In this document: positions 10,801 to 21,480 of the stretch, piece after piece
How the letters are laid out: each line of letters opens with the position of its first letter
How positions within the stretch are numbered: the stretch's first letter is position 1
Source of the DNA: Paralichthys olivaceus
Lineage: Eukaryota; Chordata; Actinopteri; Pleuronectiformes; Paralichthyidae
Assembly: GCF_024713975.1 (NCBI RefSeq)
Contig: NC_091095.1
Span: forward strand, 3,260,001 to 3,324,000
Reading direction: 5' to 3'
DNA: 64,000 nucleotides
Notes under the pieces: model-generated
What the model saw: the letters and a program-made list of their open reading frames with translations, nothing else
What the model was told of the DNA's origin: nothing
The model's database searches: none
Made by a program: the position numbers and the translations under genes

Positions 10801-12075
10801 GAGTGTCTCGTGTGGCCACGGCGACCCTGAGTTTTGTTCTTTGACTCCTAACATCTATTCCTTCAAGGCGTTCTTGAGATATCAACGATTAGAAATACAG
10901 ACTGACGACCCAAAAACAGAAATGAATCCACGTGCTCCAGATGTGATGTGACTGTGGGTTGAGTTTTATTTCCTTTAGACTTTTACGAACCTTCAACACG
11001 TTTGGTGATCTGGTCTCTGGGGTGGTTCTGTCGAGTTCTCACACAGTGGCGGTGTTTTCCTCCAGGAGCCGCAGCCACAGTCGCTGTGGGCCACATGTCC
11101 CTGGAGTGGTCGGCGTGGGGGGAGCTGATCCTGGGGGGGTTCACGCTCCTGATCGCTGCGGCTGTTTTCCTGATGGAGCTGACTGACAACATCTGGATCA
11201 GCTACCTGTGTTACATCATCTTCAAAACCGTTTACATGCAGCTCATCACCATCTGCACGTGAGAACACGTCACGTTTATGTCAGAACTCAGAACCTTTGT
11301 GAAGCCCCCGTTGTTTTCACTCTTCACTCTGCTACAAACTAAATCTGTAAACGTTGAGGCCACATTTACAGAATGAATATTAATTATTTATTTACCTTTC
11401 ACACAAGAAATCTCAGAGGCGTTCAGGTGAGGGGTGGGGCAGCAGGCGGAGTCAGGACGACATCGACACAACTTTCTCGATATCACACATACAGCCCCAG
11501 AATGTCTATATTAACTTAGATTTGAATCATTCTAGTTTTCTAACATGTTCTCGTCACTTAAACCCTGAATGTCAACTACTCACTGAATGAATCTGAACTT
11601 TAGATTCCCTGTGTATCACGTCCCGTGTGTTCTCTGACAGTTTTCAGATCGCCCAGGCCCTGAACAGGAAGCGCTATGCACTGGTCTTTGGCGTGAACAG
11701 TTTTGTCGGCACCGTCCTGCAGAGCGTCCTCACCGCCATCGTCATCAACACCAAGACTCTGCACCTCACCATCACCTCCCAGGTAAACATGCTCCGAGGC
11801 GTGAGGTCAGAAGTAACTCCACGATGAATATGTATTTGAAAATGATGCTGTTTGAGGAGTGTTTAGAGAAGGAGCCCGACCATAAGAGACAAAAAGAAAA
11901 TATCAAAGTTCTCTTCCACTTCTATTTCCAGTTTTTCGTCTACGCCTCGTACTTTGCAGCCATGTCCCTGCTGTTCACAGTCAGAGGTGTGTACACTGCG
12001 CTCCACAGGAGACGGGCCGCTGTGGGCGAGCAGCCGGAGAGAGACACCAACCTGCCACAGTTCACCCGTCTGTGA
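4624..12075 (+). CDS. slc19a3: SLC19-family vitamin transporter, SLC19A3-like (thiamine transporter 2), 5 exons
   Basis: Seen: exons 4624-4833, 7135-7876, 11066-11258, 11641-11782 and 11932-12075 join in frame through GT-AG introns to give 476 aa. The family length is about 480-500. Recognisable blocks in order are GFFSMMRPIEPF (residues 43-54), an N-glycosylation site NLT at 65, YPVWTYS (76-82), LRYKPVIILQG (97-107), YQRVTSY (156-162), LPMPKTSIF (210-218), YNGGVDAVSTL (306-316), RYALVFGVNSF in exon 4 and a short C-tail. Hydrophobic segments fit the 12-helix major-facilitator fold, with a central cytosolic loop of about 54 residues, shorter than in human SLC19A3. The start at 4624 has A at -3 and G at +4 and is the only ATG ahead of the conserved block. 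Known: SLC19A2/A3 import thiamine at the plasma membrane and SLC19A1 imports reduced folates. FFSMMRP and KPVIILQG favour A3. Odd: Glu110 and Asn297 of human SLC19A3 correspond to Phe130 and Gly289 here, so the substrate is uncertain. It could also be a fish-specific SLC19 paralogue. Confidence 0.85.
5677..5693 (+). promoter_or_regulatory. CTCF-like motif in intron 1 of the slc19a3-like gene
   Basis: CCACTAGGGGGCGCTAG fits the vertebrate CTCF core (CCASYAGRKGGCRSY) at essentially every position. It is not inside a repeat I recognise. Binding is inferred. Confidence 0.5.
7135..7876 (+). CDS. slc19a3: slc19a3-like exon 2
   Basis: This exon is 742 nt and encodes residues 71-317 plus the first base of codon 318. 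The acceptor is TTTCCAG|GTG and the donor is TCAG|GTATCT. It carries helices 2-7, the central loop and the YNGGVDAV motif. A 188-codon open frame on the opposite strand is only a shadow of this exon. Confidence 0.9.
8079..8290 (+). repeat. Percomorph interspersed repeat (GGGATAGTTCACCC type)
   Basis: It begins TAGGGATAGTTCACCCAAAA and continues TTATCTACTCACCACTATGC, a familiar end of a very common non-autonomous DNA element in ray-finned fish. The right boundary is not clear, and no inverted GTGAACTATCCC end is seen. It lies in intron 2 of the slc19a3-like gene. Confidence 0.6.
8510..8960. other. Low-repeat segment in slc19a3-like intron 2, possible conserved enhancer
   Basis: It is free of recognisable repeats and contains homeodomain-type cores (ATTAATTAG near 8563, TTTAATTGCC near 8576) and two TATTAATATGGA motifs (near 8853 and 8910). 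The look is that of vertebrate conserved non-coding elements. Conservation cannot be tested here. Confidence 0.25.
10665..10915 (+). repeat. Interspersed repeat of the GTGACCTTTGACC type
   Basis: It contains CTTTGACCTTTGACCACTAA, AAATTTGACGGGATTTTCTG and GTTCTTGAGATATC, typical of a repeat widespread in teleost genomes. Two internal blocks (near 10760 and 10870) resemble each other. A 67-codon open frame through it is not a gene. Confidence 0.55.
11066..11258 (+). CDS. slc19a3: slc19a3-like exon 3
   Basis: This exon is 193 nt, with acceptor TCCTCCAG|GAG and donor CTGCAC|GTGAGA. It continues the frame from phase 1 and leaves it in phase 2. The product aligns with the segment of human SLC19A2/A3 around W-x-x-x-GE and NIW-x-x-Y, covering late transmembrane helices. 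Confidence 0.88.
11641..11782 (+). CDS. slc19a3: slc19a3-like exon 4
   Basis: This exon is 142 nt, with acceptor TCTGACAG|TTTTCAG and donor TCCCAG|GTAAAC. It encodes TFQIAQALNRKRYALVFGVN and onward, a strongly conserved SLC19 block. The threonine equivalent to human SLC19A3 Thr422 is retained. Confidence 0.88.
11932..12075 (+). CDS. slc19a3: slc19a3-like exon 5 with stop
   Basis: This exon is 144 nt including the TGA stop. It follows a 149-nt intron with a pyrimidine-rich acceptor ending TTTCCAG. It encodes FFVYASYFAAMSLLF (last helix) and a polar tail of about 30 residues, shorter than the human A3 tail. Confidence 0.85.
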   Translation, partial: FFVYASYFAAMSLLFTVRGVYTALHRRRAAVGEQPERDTNLPQFTRL

Positions 12076-12155
12076 CGCGTCCCTGAGGACACACTCGTTC
12101 TTATTCACTCTCATTTCTTAAGTGATAATAATCCTCAAGATAACAAACAATAATC

Positions 12156-12161
12156 AATAAA
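12156..12161 (+). terminator. Poly(A) signal AATAAA after the slc19a3-like stop
   Basis: A canonical AATAAA lies 81 nt after the stop codon, followed by a GT-containing stretch. The implied 3' UTR is short, about 100 nt. The hexamer alone is weak evidence, but its position fits. Confidence 0.45.
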
Positions 12162-12599
12162 CCAATTAAGGTGTTCAAGATTCTCCTTCCACCTCAAAAC
12201 GACAGTTTGTTAAATCCTGTTGATCACAGATGGAAAACTTAAAGAGGATGTGCAGTCCCTACATGTAGCCACTAGAGAGCGATACCTGCACAATGTAAAA
12301 CCAGCACTACCTGAAAGCTGTTTCCTGGAGAAACATTATTTTATTGGTATGTTTATATGTTAATATGTTTACGTGTTGTGAGGTGCAATGTGTTGTTTTC
12401 AACTGTTGTGTGTATTTGACATCTAATATACAGTCGTGGCTTTTTATTTTCAGAACAAACCGTTTAATTTTATTTTTACCAGGTCATTTAGAGTCAACGT
12501 GACATCGGTGCCATGATAATGTTTATTGTGATTCTGTGCGATACACACTGAACCTTTAATGTGGAGAAGATAAAAAAATAATTATCAAGTCAATTTTAT

Positions 12600-12917
12600 T
12601 TGTAAGATTTAGGTGAAAGGAATTTTTGGCAGAAATTATATAAATATAAAATAAGGGAAATATAAAATAATCCGAGAAATGTTTTAACTGGTGTGTTTCA
12701 TCTTAATTGTATGAATTGTTGTTTTCTTTACCATAGTTCTTTATAATTAAATACTTTATATTTACATGGGGGGGTCCTCTCGTGTTTTTTACTGTCGTCC
12801 AAACTGGCAGGTTCTCCTTCGTGTTGGGAAGGGGAGGGGGTGAGATGAGGAGTATTCAGCTGCAACATGACGCTTCACCTCTAGATGTCGCTAAATTCTA
12901 CACGCTGAACCTTTAAT
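12600..12917 (+). mobile_element. MITE-like element, copy A
   Basis: It shares TGTAAGATTTAGGTGAAAGG, TACTTTATATTTACATGG and TTCAGCTGCAACATGACGC with the copies at 17.8 and 60.2 kb, in the same order. It ends ATTCTACACGCTGAACCTT. Internal parts are shorter than in the other two copies, suggesting deletions. It is non-coding. Confidence 0.7.
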
Positions 12918-12977
12918 TCAACTACGTGTAAAAAGTGTTTCTTACTTGTTTGTTGGTTGAGTGATGAAAGAGCAGAA

Positions 12978-13140
12978 GATCAACCATCTGGTGGCTGGCT
13001 GCAACATAGACCCCGCCTCCTCCATGTTAGCAAATGGGACATGGACCAAACTAAATTAAAATCAAAATCCATGTAGAATAAATGGGTTCTGTCATTTTTG
13101 GTAGTTCTTATCTTACACTGATGTATGTTCAAGTTTTCAT
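12978..13140 (+). repeat. Interspersed repeat with CTCF-like motif, copy 1
   Basis: It contains CTGGTGGCTGGCTGCA, CCCCGCCTCCTCCATGTTAG and GTTCTTATC-ACACTGATG in the order shared with the copies at 23.65, 29.52 and 61.43 kb. The CTCF-like core is degraded here (ACCATCTGGTGG). Confidence 0.65.
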
Positions 13141-14232
13141 GTCAGGAAACTGATTTTCACAAAACTTCAGGTGTCAGGATCAACTGCAGGCTCTACATGG
13201 CCGGTAGATGTGGATATGAATGGTTTGGTGCATGTCTATGTGTGTCAGTGCTCCAATACACACGAGGCCCAAAGGATAAAGAGAATAAATAATGGATACA
13301 CAATCAGAGAACTGAGGGCAATCATTTTTAAACCATTCACAATGTCAGGGTAACTTCTGCTCTCTCTCTTCCAGATGCTGCACAGCATCAACCCTGAGCA
13401 CACACACACACATTCTGCGAATATATTTTACTGCCACTCAGAGAGACACTTTATGGTTTGCACTAAATGTTTTAAGGCTCGATCAACAAAAAGCTCTGAG
13501 TAAATCTGGTGCATTAGTGGCACTTTGGTTTAGCAAGAAAGTGAAGAAGCGTATCTTGTTGCCAGGTAACAGATGCATTAGTTTCCGAGGCTCGATGAAA
13601 AACTCTGTATCTGTTATGGTTTCATGTGCATTCATGTATATTTCCGAGAATTAAAAGTAGGTCATGCAACATAAACATGCAACATAATTATCAGCCTCCT
13701 TAGAATTTGACCTTCTAAAAAATCAATGCAGTGCTGTGGTCCTCAACAGGGGGTGTGCAAACCTGAAGCTCTAATGATATGAGAGATGTCCGTCCTCATT
13801 CATAAACAATCAGGCAGTAAAACACAAATGAAAATGGCCCCCTGAAGTGGTCAGATGATGCATGTGTAGTCCCGTCTGACCCATAATTCAGTTGTTATAA
13901 CAATGAGCTAATTAAGGTTCCAAGATGAGTAACTGGGTCAACTATCACCTGAAAATGAGCTGGCATACTGTACGAGTCACACATGCTAATTGATCGCATC
14001 GAGCCGATGACGTTTGCCCCGGTTTTGTCTGGTGTTTTCATTAAGATGCTGATTAAACGTATAGTGAAGAAGATGCATCTTTGCTTCTCAACCCGAGACT
14101 CGAACAATTAAAACTGTCTGATTAACAGGCGTTAAATAACTAATTTCAGCCTAATGTGTTTATGCAGCTGCCGCATTTATCAGCTTTTGCACACACGGTG
14201 TGATTGTCTGCAAATGAAATGGAAGTGGAAAC

Positions 14233-14256
14233 TGTGTGTGTGTGTGTGTGTGTGTG
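14233..14256 (+). repeat. (TG)n microsatellite
   Basis: About 12 TG units in the gene-free interval downstream of the slc19a3-like gene. Confidence 0.95.
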
Positions 14257-15784
14257 GTGTTAAGTGGTTGAAGATAAAGGTCATTTAGTTCTAACACACA
14301 GCTACAGATGAGACCATGGACTGTAGCTGTGTCTCATTTCAGGGATCCTGCAGAGAACGTGGTCTACCTGACCTACGACAACGCAATTTCTGAATGTCAT
14401 GACTAATTTTAGCTTTGTAGTAAATTTTATGTTGTGCAATATACAGAAATCTTCAACCAGTGAAGCTTAGTCACGACTTGATTTCCCCTAAATCTGCACA
14501 AAATAGCAAAACACAAGGAAATGTAGTTTATGGCCGGAGGCAATCGCACAACAGGAAAGAAGAAGTGGGAGATAAAGTACGAGCATTTGTATTTGTTCGG
14601 TAATAAACTTTGACTTCTTGTTCTTTGACAGAAACACTGGTTCAGAGCTGGTCCAGAGGAACCGACGAACAGAGTTAGCAGACAGGTCCGGACAGATATT
14701 TCTAAAGCTGTGCATGCTTGGACAGGCTGTTCCGTCCTTACTGCTGTCATCAAGCAAAAGAGCTGCACACAGCGAGAATGTTTTGATGCCTCTTGGTTTT
14801 CGAACGTGTTCAGCTGAATGGGAGCCTGATACTCTCGCGTCCATGTTGTCAGGAGCGCGTCCACACGAGAGTCAAGGTCTTGCGGAACAGACGGTGAAAA
14901 TGATCTTTCATCACAGTTTCAATGTCCGTCTGTTGAATATGTCACATGACATGTAACATAGATATTTTCTGTACCTGTTTCAAAGTAAAAGCACTTCAGC
15001 GTTTCTGTCGACTGGATCTAATTTATTTGTTTGACCAAGGTTTTTATTGTTATTGCAGGATAGGAGGATGTTGAGTGCATAGACCTCTTATCTGACGAAA
15101 TACAGTGTTGAGCCGTCACACGCTTCACACTCTCTCAAAGTCTTGAACTCGGAGTCAAACCTTTTCCAGTAAACGGTTAATTCTTCCTAAAGGAACTGAA
15201 GCCAAATCATGTGAATTAAAAGCAACAGTGCAGTGAGTCATAGTTCAGTCAGTCGTGCTCGTTAATCTCTCTCAGAGGAAGTGTTGTCCGATTAAACTTC
15301 TGCTTCATCATCACCATCATCCGCTTATTATCACACGATCAGCTGCTCACTGAGTAAACAGCCGCACGAAAAAATAAATAAATAAAAATTCCATCTCCTC
15401 TGAGAGAAAAGAAGCAGCTGCACTTCACCTTTACTGAATAAGAACCAAAAGTCGCGAAGATGAAATAATAAATGAATCCTCTGTAATTATAATAATCACG
15501 TGTTGACAGTTAAAATCCTGGATGACTAATGAGAGGCAGCATCATGACAGTTTTCCCTGATATGATATTATACTTGATAGATATTTGTACTTCATTGATC
15601 CCAAATTGGGAAATTGATGGTAATATCAGATTAGATTATATTTAATAGGATTAGAGAACACTCAGATAATGAATGAGTCATCAGAGCTTGACATCATAGG
15701 TCAATGGGGGAATCACATTTCATCTGTGATTCACTCTGATATTTTCTAAACTGTGACAGAACAAAGAGAGAAGGCCTGAAGAGC

Positions 15785-15843
15785 TTCCTCCTCCTCCTCC
15801 TCCTCCTCCTCCACCTCCTCCTCCTCCTCCTCCTCCACCTCCT
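15785..15843 (+). repeat. (CTC)n polypyrimidine tract
   Basis: Nearly pure CTC triplets over about 59 bases, interrupted twice by ACC. This is a strand-asymmetric pyrimidine/purine tract. Confidence 0.95.
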
Positions 15844-17680
15844 CTGTGTTTACACATGTACGGTCAGTAACGAGGGCATTTCCCTCAATAGAACTGTTGG
15901 TCAACACTGACTCTACGGGTGCACTCTGTTATTTATGATTTTATTGTTGACGCTTCCTGTGTCTCACGCCCTCTGAACACCGAGTACAGAGGAAATATTA
16001 CATGAACCCCTGAACTGGACTTGATGCACGTTATGGACTTTGTGCCTGTTACACATTGTATTTCTATGGCTCTAGAAGTGCTGCACCCAATCATAACCTG
16101 AAGTCGTCTTCACATTCCCAGCTGAGGAACATGGGCGACCTGGAGTCTCTTTGGGATCTACAAAAATAAACTCGACGGGAGAATGCGCACGCTTTTATTT
16201 TAACCCTGACATTAGTGCATTAGGACATTTTGGAGACCTGAGTTGGGGAACTGAAGCCAGATTATTGATTCATTGCTCAAATTAAAACCATAACAACCTG
16301 CAATGTAAAAGGTATAAAGTCACTCAAAGTAAATTATGGTGAGAAAGCATAAAATAAAAGTTTTTAACAACCACGGTAATAGAAAAATATGTATTTTAAT
16401 AAATATAAATTATAAAATCTCATCTGTAAAATTTCACTCTAACGTTGTCTGGTTTCCTATTTGTCTTCATTTTTGTGTGAGTGTGTTTAATTTAGTGGAT
16501 TGTGATTATGCATAAAGCTGATGGGCCTGTTTTCTATTATTATACTTCCCTCACTCACTGCCCTGCAATGTGCCTGTAGGTCCACTAGTTTGCAAAGTCC
16601 GCTTCCAGGAAGACAAACAGTATTTCCTCATTCTTTTCTGGAGGGCACTGGTTGATCTGATCTTCACTAATTAACAACCCATGTTAATTTAACCAGATGG
16701 TCCTGGATGAATAATGCACCGACAGCCTGTGGGTGTTTGGGGAAACCCTCTCACCTCTTCATCCAACGGTGATGAAACACTGTGTGGGCTCATGCGCACG
16801 TGTCACAGCTCCATGCATCACTGTGGGTCTTCCCCTCTTCTCACGACCCCAACGCAAAGACCGACTTCCTCCAGTGCGATAGAAACGTTCCACCATCCAC
16901 CGCAGCTCGTGTCGCTATCACGTGTCGAGCACGTGGTTTAACACCAATGATTCGCAGGTGAGTTCAGCAGGATGCAGGCAAGCTGCTCGACATGTGATCC
17001 ATGTGCACCAGCCCCCCCCCGTCAAAAGTGTGAACATGGCTGTGAAGATCTCTCGCCCCACCTCCCCACCCCCCCTTTTGATCTGAATTTCAAATTCAGA
17101 TCAAAAGGTATTTTTAATATGTGAATTGAAAATTATACATATATTTTTTGTATATATACATTGAATTATGGCGCCACATAATGTGTGTCCCAGGTGTTTG
17201 TACCAATCACTACAGCATAAGGCACAACCGTGTAAAAGTATTTGAAATAATAGTTCTCATGAAGTTAGATGAAGTAGAGTAAAAACTTCTGCTTCCGAGC
17301 GAGGATTTCCGACACGTCATCCGGAGAGAGACAGAGACGGGAGTGACATGGAGACCTGTGAGAGAAGCAGCTCTCAGGCTGCGGCGTCATGAAGGTCACA
17401 CGATGTGCGTGAACACTTCTCTTCACTCTCCCTTTGTGGTTCCGTCCTGGCACTGGAGTCATGCAGTTATTGAGCTGGGAGGATTATGCAAACTTTAATT
17501 TCAAAAGCTTCTGTGTGTGTGAGGAAGGCTTCCTGTTCAGAATGTGAAGGTTCACATAGTGAGTGATTTAGGAGGGAAGCTATTTCTCCTAATTGGCTGG
17601 TGCAGCTGCAAAAGAAGACTGAATTATGACGAGTGAACGGAAATGCATCAGACTTTCTTTCTGTTTGCCTCTGCTTTCTT

Positions 17681-17710
17681 CACACACACACACATATATA
17701 TATATATATT
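17681..17710 (+). repeat. Compound (CA)n(TA)n microsatellite
   Basis: A CA run passes directly into a TA run. Confidence 0.9.
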
Positions 17711-17804
17711 GACAATAAAACTTTACTCTGCCACAGCTTTATGAAGTAGACTATTGTACCATTATGTATCATGCAATCTAGAATAAGAATAAAATTAAGA
17801 AGGT

Positions 17805-18163
17805 CCACTGTGTAAGATTTAGGTGAAAGGGAACTATTGTCAGAAATGTAATGTAGAATAATCCTCATGATGTTTTCACTAGTTCGTTTCGTCTAAATTG
17901 TATGAATTGTAGTTTTCTTTACCCCAGAAAAGGTCCTTTATATTTAAATACTTTATATTTACATGGAGGGGACCCTCTCTACGGAGGCCGCCATGTTTTT
18001 TACATTAGTCCAGACTGAACAAACTAAACACTTTTGAGTTTTTATGACGATTTAAGACTACCACAGTTTCTTTTTCATGTTTGGAAGGAGAGGGGGAGGT
18101 GAGGGGTGTTCAGCTGCAACATGACACCTCAACACTAGATGTCACTAAATTCTACACACTGTA
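17805..18163 (+). mobile_element. MITE-like element, copy B (most complete)
   Basis: It is about 359 bp. The left end CACTGTGTAAGATTTAG and the reverse complement of the right end, CAGTGTGTAGAATTTAG, match at 14 of 17 positions, so these look like short terminal inverted repeats. No ORF of substance is present, consistent with a non-autonomous DNA transposon. The superfamily is not assigned because the target-site duplication is unclear. Confidence 0.7.
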
Positions 18164-18733
18164 CTTTTAAGTCATAAGTAATATTCGCTGGTGTCAAGTG
18201 AAGTGGTCATGACATGCACACGTGTTACATGCAGGCAAATGCATATCCAGTGTTGCTCGTCTTCATCAAGGGCTTTTCTTCACATCACTCTGGCCTTGAA
18301 TACAAGATCATTTCGATTTCTTTTTGAATATATTTGTCCTCAGATTAACTTCCCAGACAGAATAATGGTGTTAATTGTTCAAGCTGATAAATAACTTTAC
18401 TCTCGGCATCTCGACCAAAACTCTATGAATGTGTGTTTGTCTGAAACTGAAAAATCTGAATAGCGAGCGAGCCACAGAAGGATTGAGGCTCGGAACATGT
18501 GCGTGTAGGCAGAGAGTGTGTGTGTGCGGGATTTTTATGTAACACTTTGTTGTCTATTCAGTGGTACGACTTATCTGTCCCCAGCCAGGCTGCCTCCTCC
18601 ACACATCTTATCTTCCCCTTCAGATTGCAGGAAGATAAGTGTTCTTCACTCTCTTCCTCCTTTATGTTATGAAGCTTTATCATTTGCACTCTCCCATATG
18701 CCTGAGTGCAAACAAATAAAGTTGTAATTAAAA

Positions 18734-18769
18734 CTGTGTGTGTGTGTATATGTGTGTTTGTGTGTGTGC
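18734..18769 (+). repeat. (TG)n microsatellite, interrupted
   Basis: TG units with TATATG and TTTG interruptions. A separate AC run lies at 18926-18943. Confidence 0.85.
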
Positions 18770-19705
18770 AATATTAACGAAAATTAAGACAAATGAGACA
18801 TTGAGAAAAATGTAAACGCTGGCTGTCGTCTAACAAATATGTAAATGTTATTATTCTCATGTTAGCGTGTCAGTGTCAATTTGCATTTTCACTGTAGCTT
18901 CCGTGTTACACAACATCTATGTCCGCACACACACACACACACACTCATCTTCATGTAGTTGGTATTGTTCTTCTTCCTTTCCTCCTTCGCTCCATTTCTC
19001 TCTTCTCTCCCAGCAAGAAACTGTCTGTTCCATTGTTTATCTGTATGTATGTCTGTCTCCATGTTCACACTTTATGTTCTTATCGAGTTTTATCTTGCTT
19101 CACCAATAAAAACAAATCCAGATTCAGAGTTATTTATTAAGATTAAACATTTTTAATATCTTATCTTGTCGACTTTTAAATTTTAAAAATCTTGTTGCTT
19201 AAGTCAAATTCAGAACTACCATCCTTGCTCTATTGTGATTTTCAGAAAACGTGATTTTCAGAGTATTTGCCGTCGTATGGGACTTTTATAAAAATGCAAC
19301 AGCACCTTAAACTTCAGCTGGGATAGATGCAGGACAATGAAGAGAACATCGTGTGCGAGGAGATGATTACCTCAACCACTGGGATCATTTAAAGGCTCAT
19401 TTAATCTCAGTGGACGAAGCCGTCTGGACGCACTCTGGGTTCATTTTGTCCGTATTTTGGCAGATCTTCTGAAAACTTAGGGATCAAGATGAAACATACG
19501 AAATGCAGCAGTACCACCGGAAATCTGGCAGCGAAGCCGAGCGAGACGACCGTAAAACACGAGGAAGAAATTCCAACAGGCGTGTATCTGATGTAATTTC
19601 ACCCGGAGACGTGGACGAACAGCAGTTTAAGCTTCTGTCTAAACATTATCAACAACCTCCTTCACCGTCGACAGGTTGTTGTCGTCGGAAACTCTCGACT
19701 CTGTG

Positions 19706-19719
19706 CTGCCCTCTACTGG
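19706..19719 (-). promoter_or_regulatory. CTCF-like motif, minus strand
   Basis: The minus strand reads CCAGTAGAGGGCAG, a full match to the CTCF core. It lies in a CpG-containing stretch without genes. Confidence 0.4.
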
Positions 19720-20386
19720 ATGTATAACTTACCAACCATGCCGATGTTAAGGACACATGGAGGTGTGTGGGCAGTGAGGCTGACTCGAAGGTATATGAAC
19801 ACAAAAACACAGCCGGCATTTACGCTAGCACGTCGTGCAATAACATCCACAGAAAGTGATCTGCTCTGAGGAACGCAGCGCGACGCAACTGAACTATGTC
19901 GCAACGAGCAGCGTTTCTTTTGAAGCCGCACGTACAGGCAACAGGAATGAGTCCTATTGAGGAGCAGTTGTTTTTAACTCATGCAACATAAATACTGGAT
20001 GTTTTCCCTCATAGTAGTATTACTTATCATGTGCATATTGGGGGATTTTGAATCAAATCCCAAGAGTCACTGCCAGTTCAAGAAACCAGACAATGTTGTG
20101 CACGTTTTGAGGAATTATCCCTCGATTGATCGTTGATTGTCATTTCATGTGTTTTCAAATCACGGTTGATGGTGTGAGAGTCTCTCTCCTCGTGCTCTGC
20201 TCATTCACGTCTCTGCAGCCACATCATCCACTGAGCAGCACTTCACCACCTCACAGATGTGCCGGGGTTGTCCATGGAGATTTCCCCGTGCAAACAAAAG
20301 CTCTCCTCTCCCCCTCCTGCGTCTCCCGCTCTGATTCCACCCCCTCTGCCGCTCCCTTCATGCATCTCTGCTGCTCTCTCTCCCCT

Positions 20387-20408
20387 CCACCACCACCACC
20401 ACCACCAC
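20387..20408 (+). repeat. (CCA)n microsatellite
   Basis: Seven CCA units. They account for His, Pro or Trp runs in chance translations of this stretch. Confidence 0.9.
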
Positions 20409-21394
20409 GTTTTCACACCAATGAGCATGCCGCGTGTAGCTCCCACTCTCTGGCATCAGAAACACGAGACGTCTTCAGCGCTGAGCTGAACAGCAGATTA
20501 ATCCAAACACAACACTTGCATTCTGCCAAACACAGAGAGAGGAAGGGGACACAGGGACCAGCAGCTCTCGCACACACCGGAGTCAAGGTAAAGGATCCAT
20601 ATACATCTATTGGATGACAGGGTGTTATGTAATTTTGCTGTGGACACAGCGCTGCAAGAGAGATCTGGGTCTTTGTTATTCTCTGTGGCTGATGGCTCTG
20701 ATATCTGCAGCTTTGAATAGAGGCTAAATTAGCGAAAGCATTGTTGGTGAGGTGATTTGACTGAGGATGCAGGAGAGAAATACAAAGCTGCACATGGAAC
20801 AGCGTCGTCCAGCTGATGCATCGAATGTTGTTATGAATGTTTGTGTTCACTTTGCTTATTCCTGCACGCTGTCAGTAGCATTTCCTGTTGTGCACCCTCC
20901 CACCTGCCTGGATGCTGTTAGCTCTCAGGGTTCAGAGTCGGATAAATGCCACTCAGCTGAAAGCCACTGAAGATGGAGTGTGTCTTTGAAGGCCACAACA
21001 TATTCCCCTCAGGATGAGATGCATCCGAAGCTTTTCTTAACACACAGTTCTGCCAAGCGTGATAAAAGCTTTGCCGTGGTCCACATCCAGTTTGTTTACG
21101 TTGGCAGATAGAAGAACAGGAAGTCTATGATGTCATTGTGTTGTAGAAAAATACAGTGACATCAGTGTTGGCGCATAAAAGTTCAAGAGTAAAATGTTCA
21201 ACATGCAGAAATTACCCGGAGCAGATGTTGTAGATAATGTTCAAGATGAACATTTGAGTTGGCAGCGAGCAGTTTATTATGTTTACCGCCAAGGAGATGA
21301 TGTTTGCATTGGCCTTTGTCTGATTTTCTGCAGGAATACACAAAAACTTTTTTGTGAAGGGGGCGGGGGCATAACCCAAGGAAGCTCACGTTAA

Positions 21395-21480
21395 ACGTTG
21401 GGATGGAGTAACGGACTCTCACCTTGTGGAAACAATGTCAATGGTTCAATCCCGTCCGTAGGAACCGTTGATGCTTGTGC
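21395..21480 (+). repeat. Possible tRNA-derived SINE or tRNA pseudogene remnant
   Basis: GGTTCAATCCC at about 21453 matches the RNA polymerase III B-box. GATGGAGTAACGG about 50 nt upstream is a weak A-box. No cloverleaf folds convincingly, so an intact tRNA is excluded. Confidence 0.3.

Noticed and set aside
14427..14956. Overlapping open frames of 145, 118 and 112 codons on both strands
   Set aside because: They overlap one another, resemble no known domain, and lack splice or promoter support.
20126..20617. 163-codon plus-strand open frame
   Set aside because: It crosses a CCA microsatellite and has low-complexity Ser/Pro/His stretches. Overlapping open frames exist in other phases and there is no family similarity.
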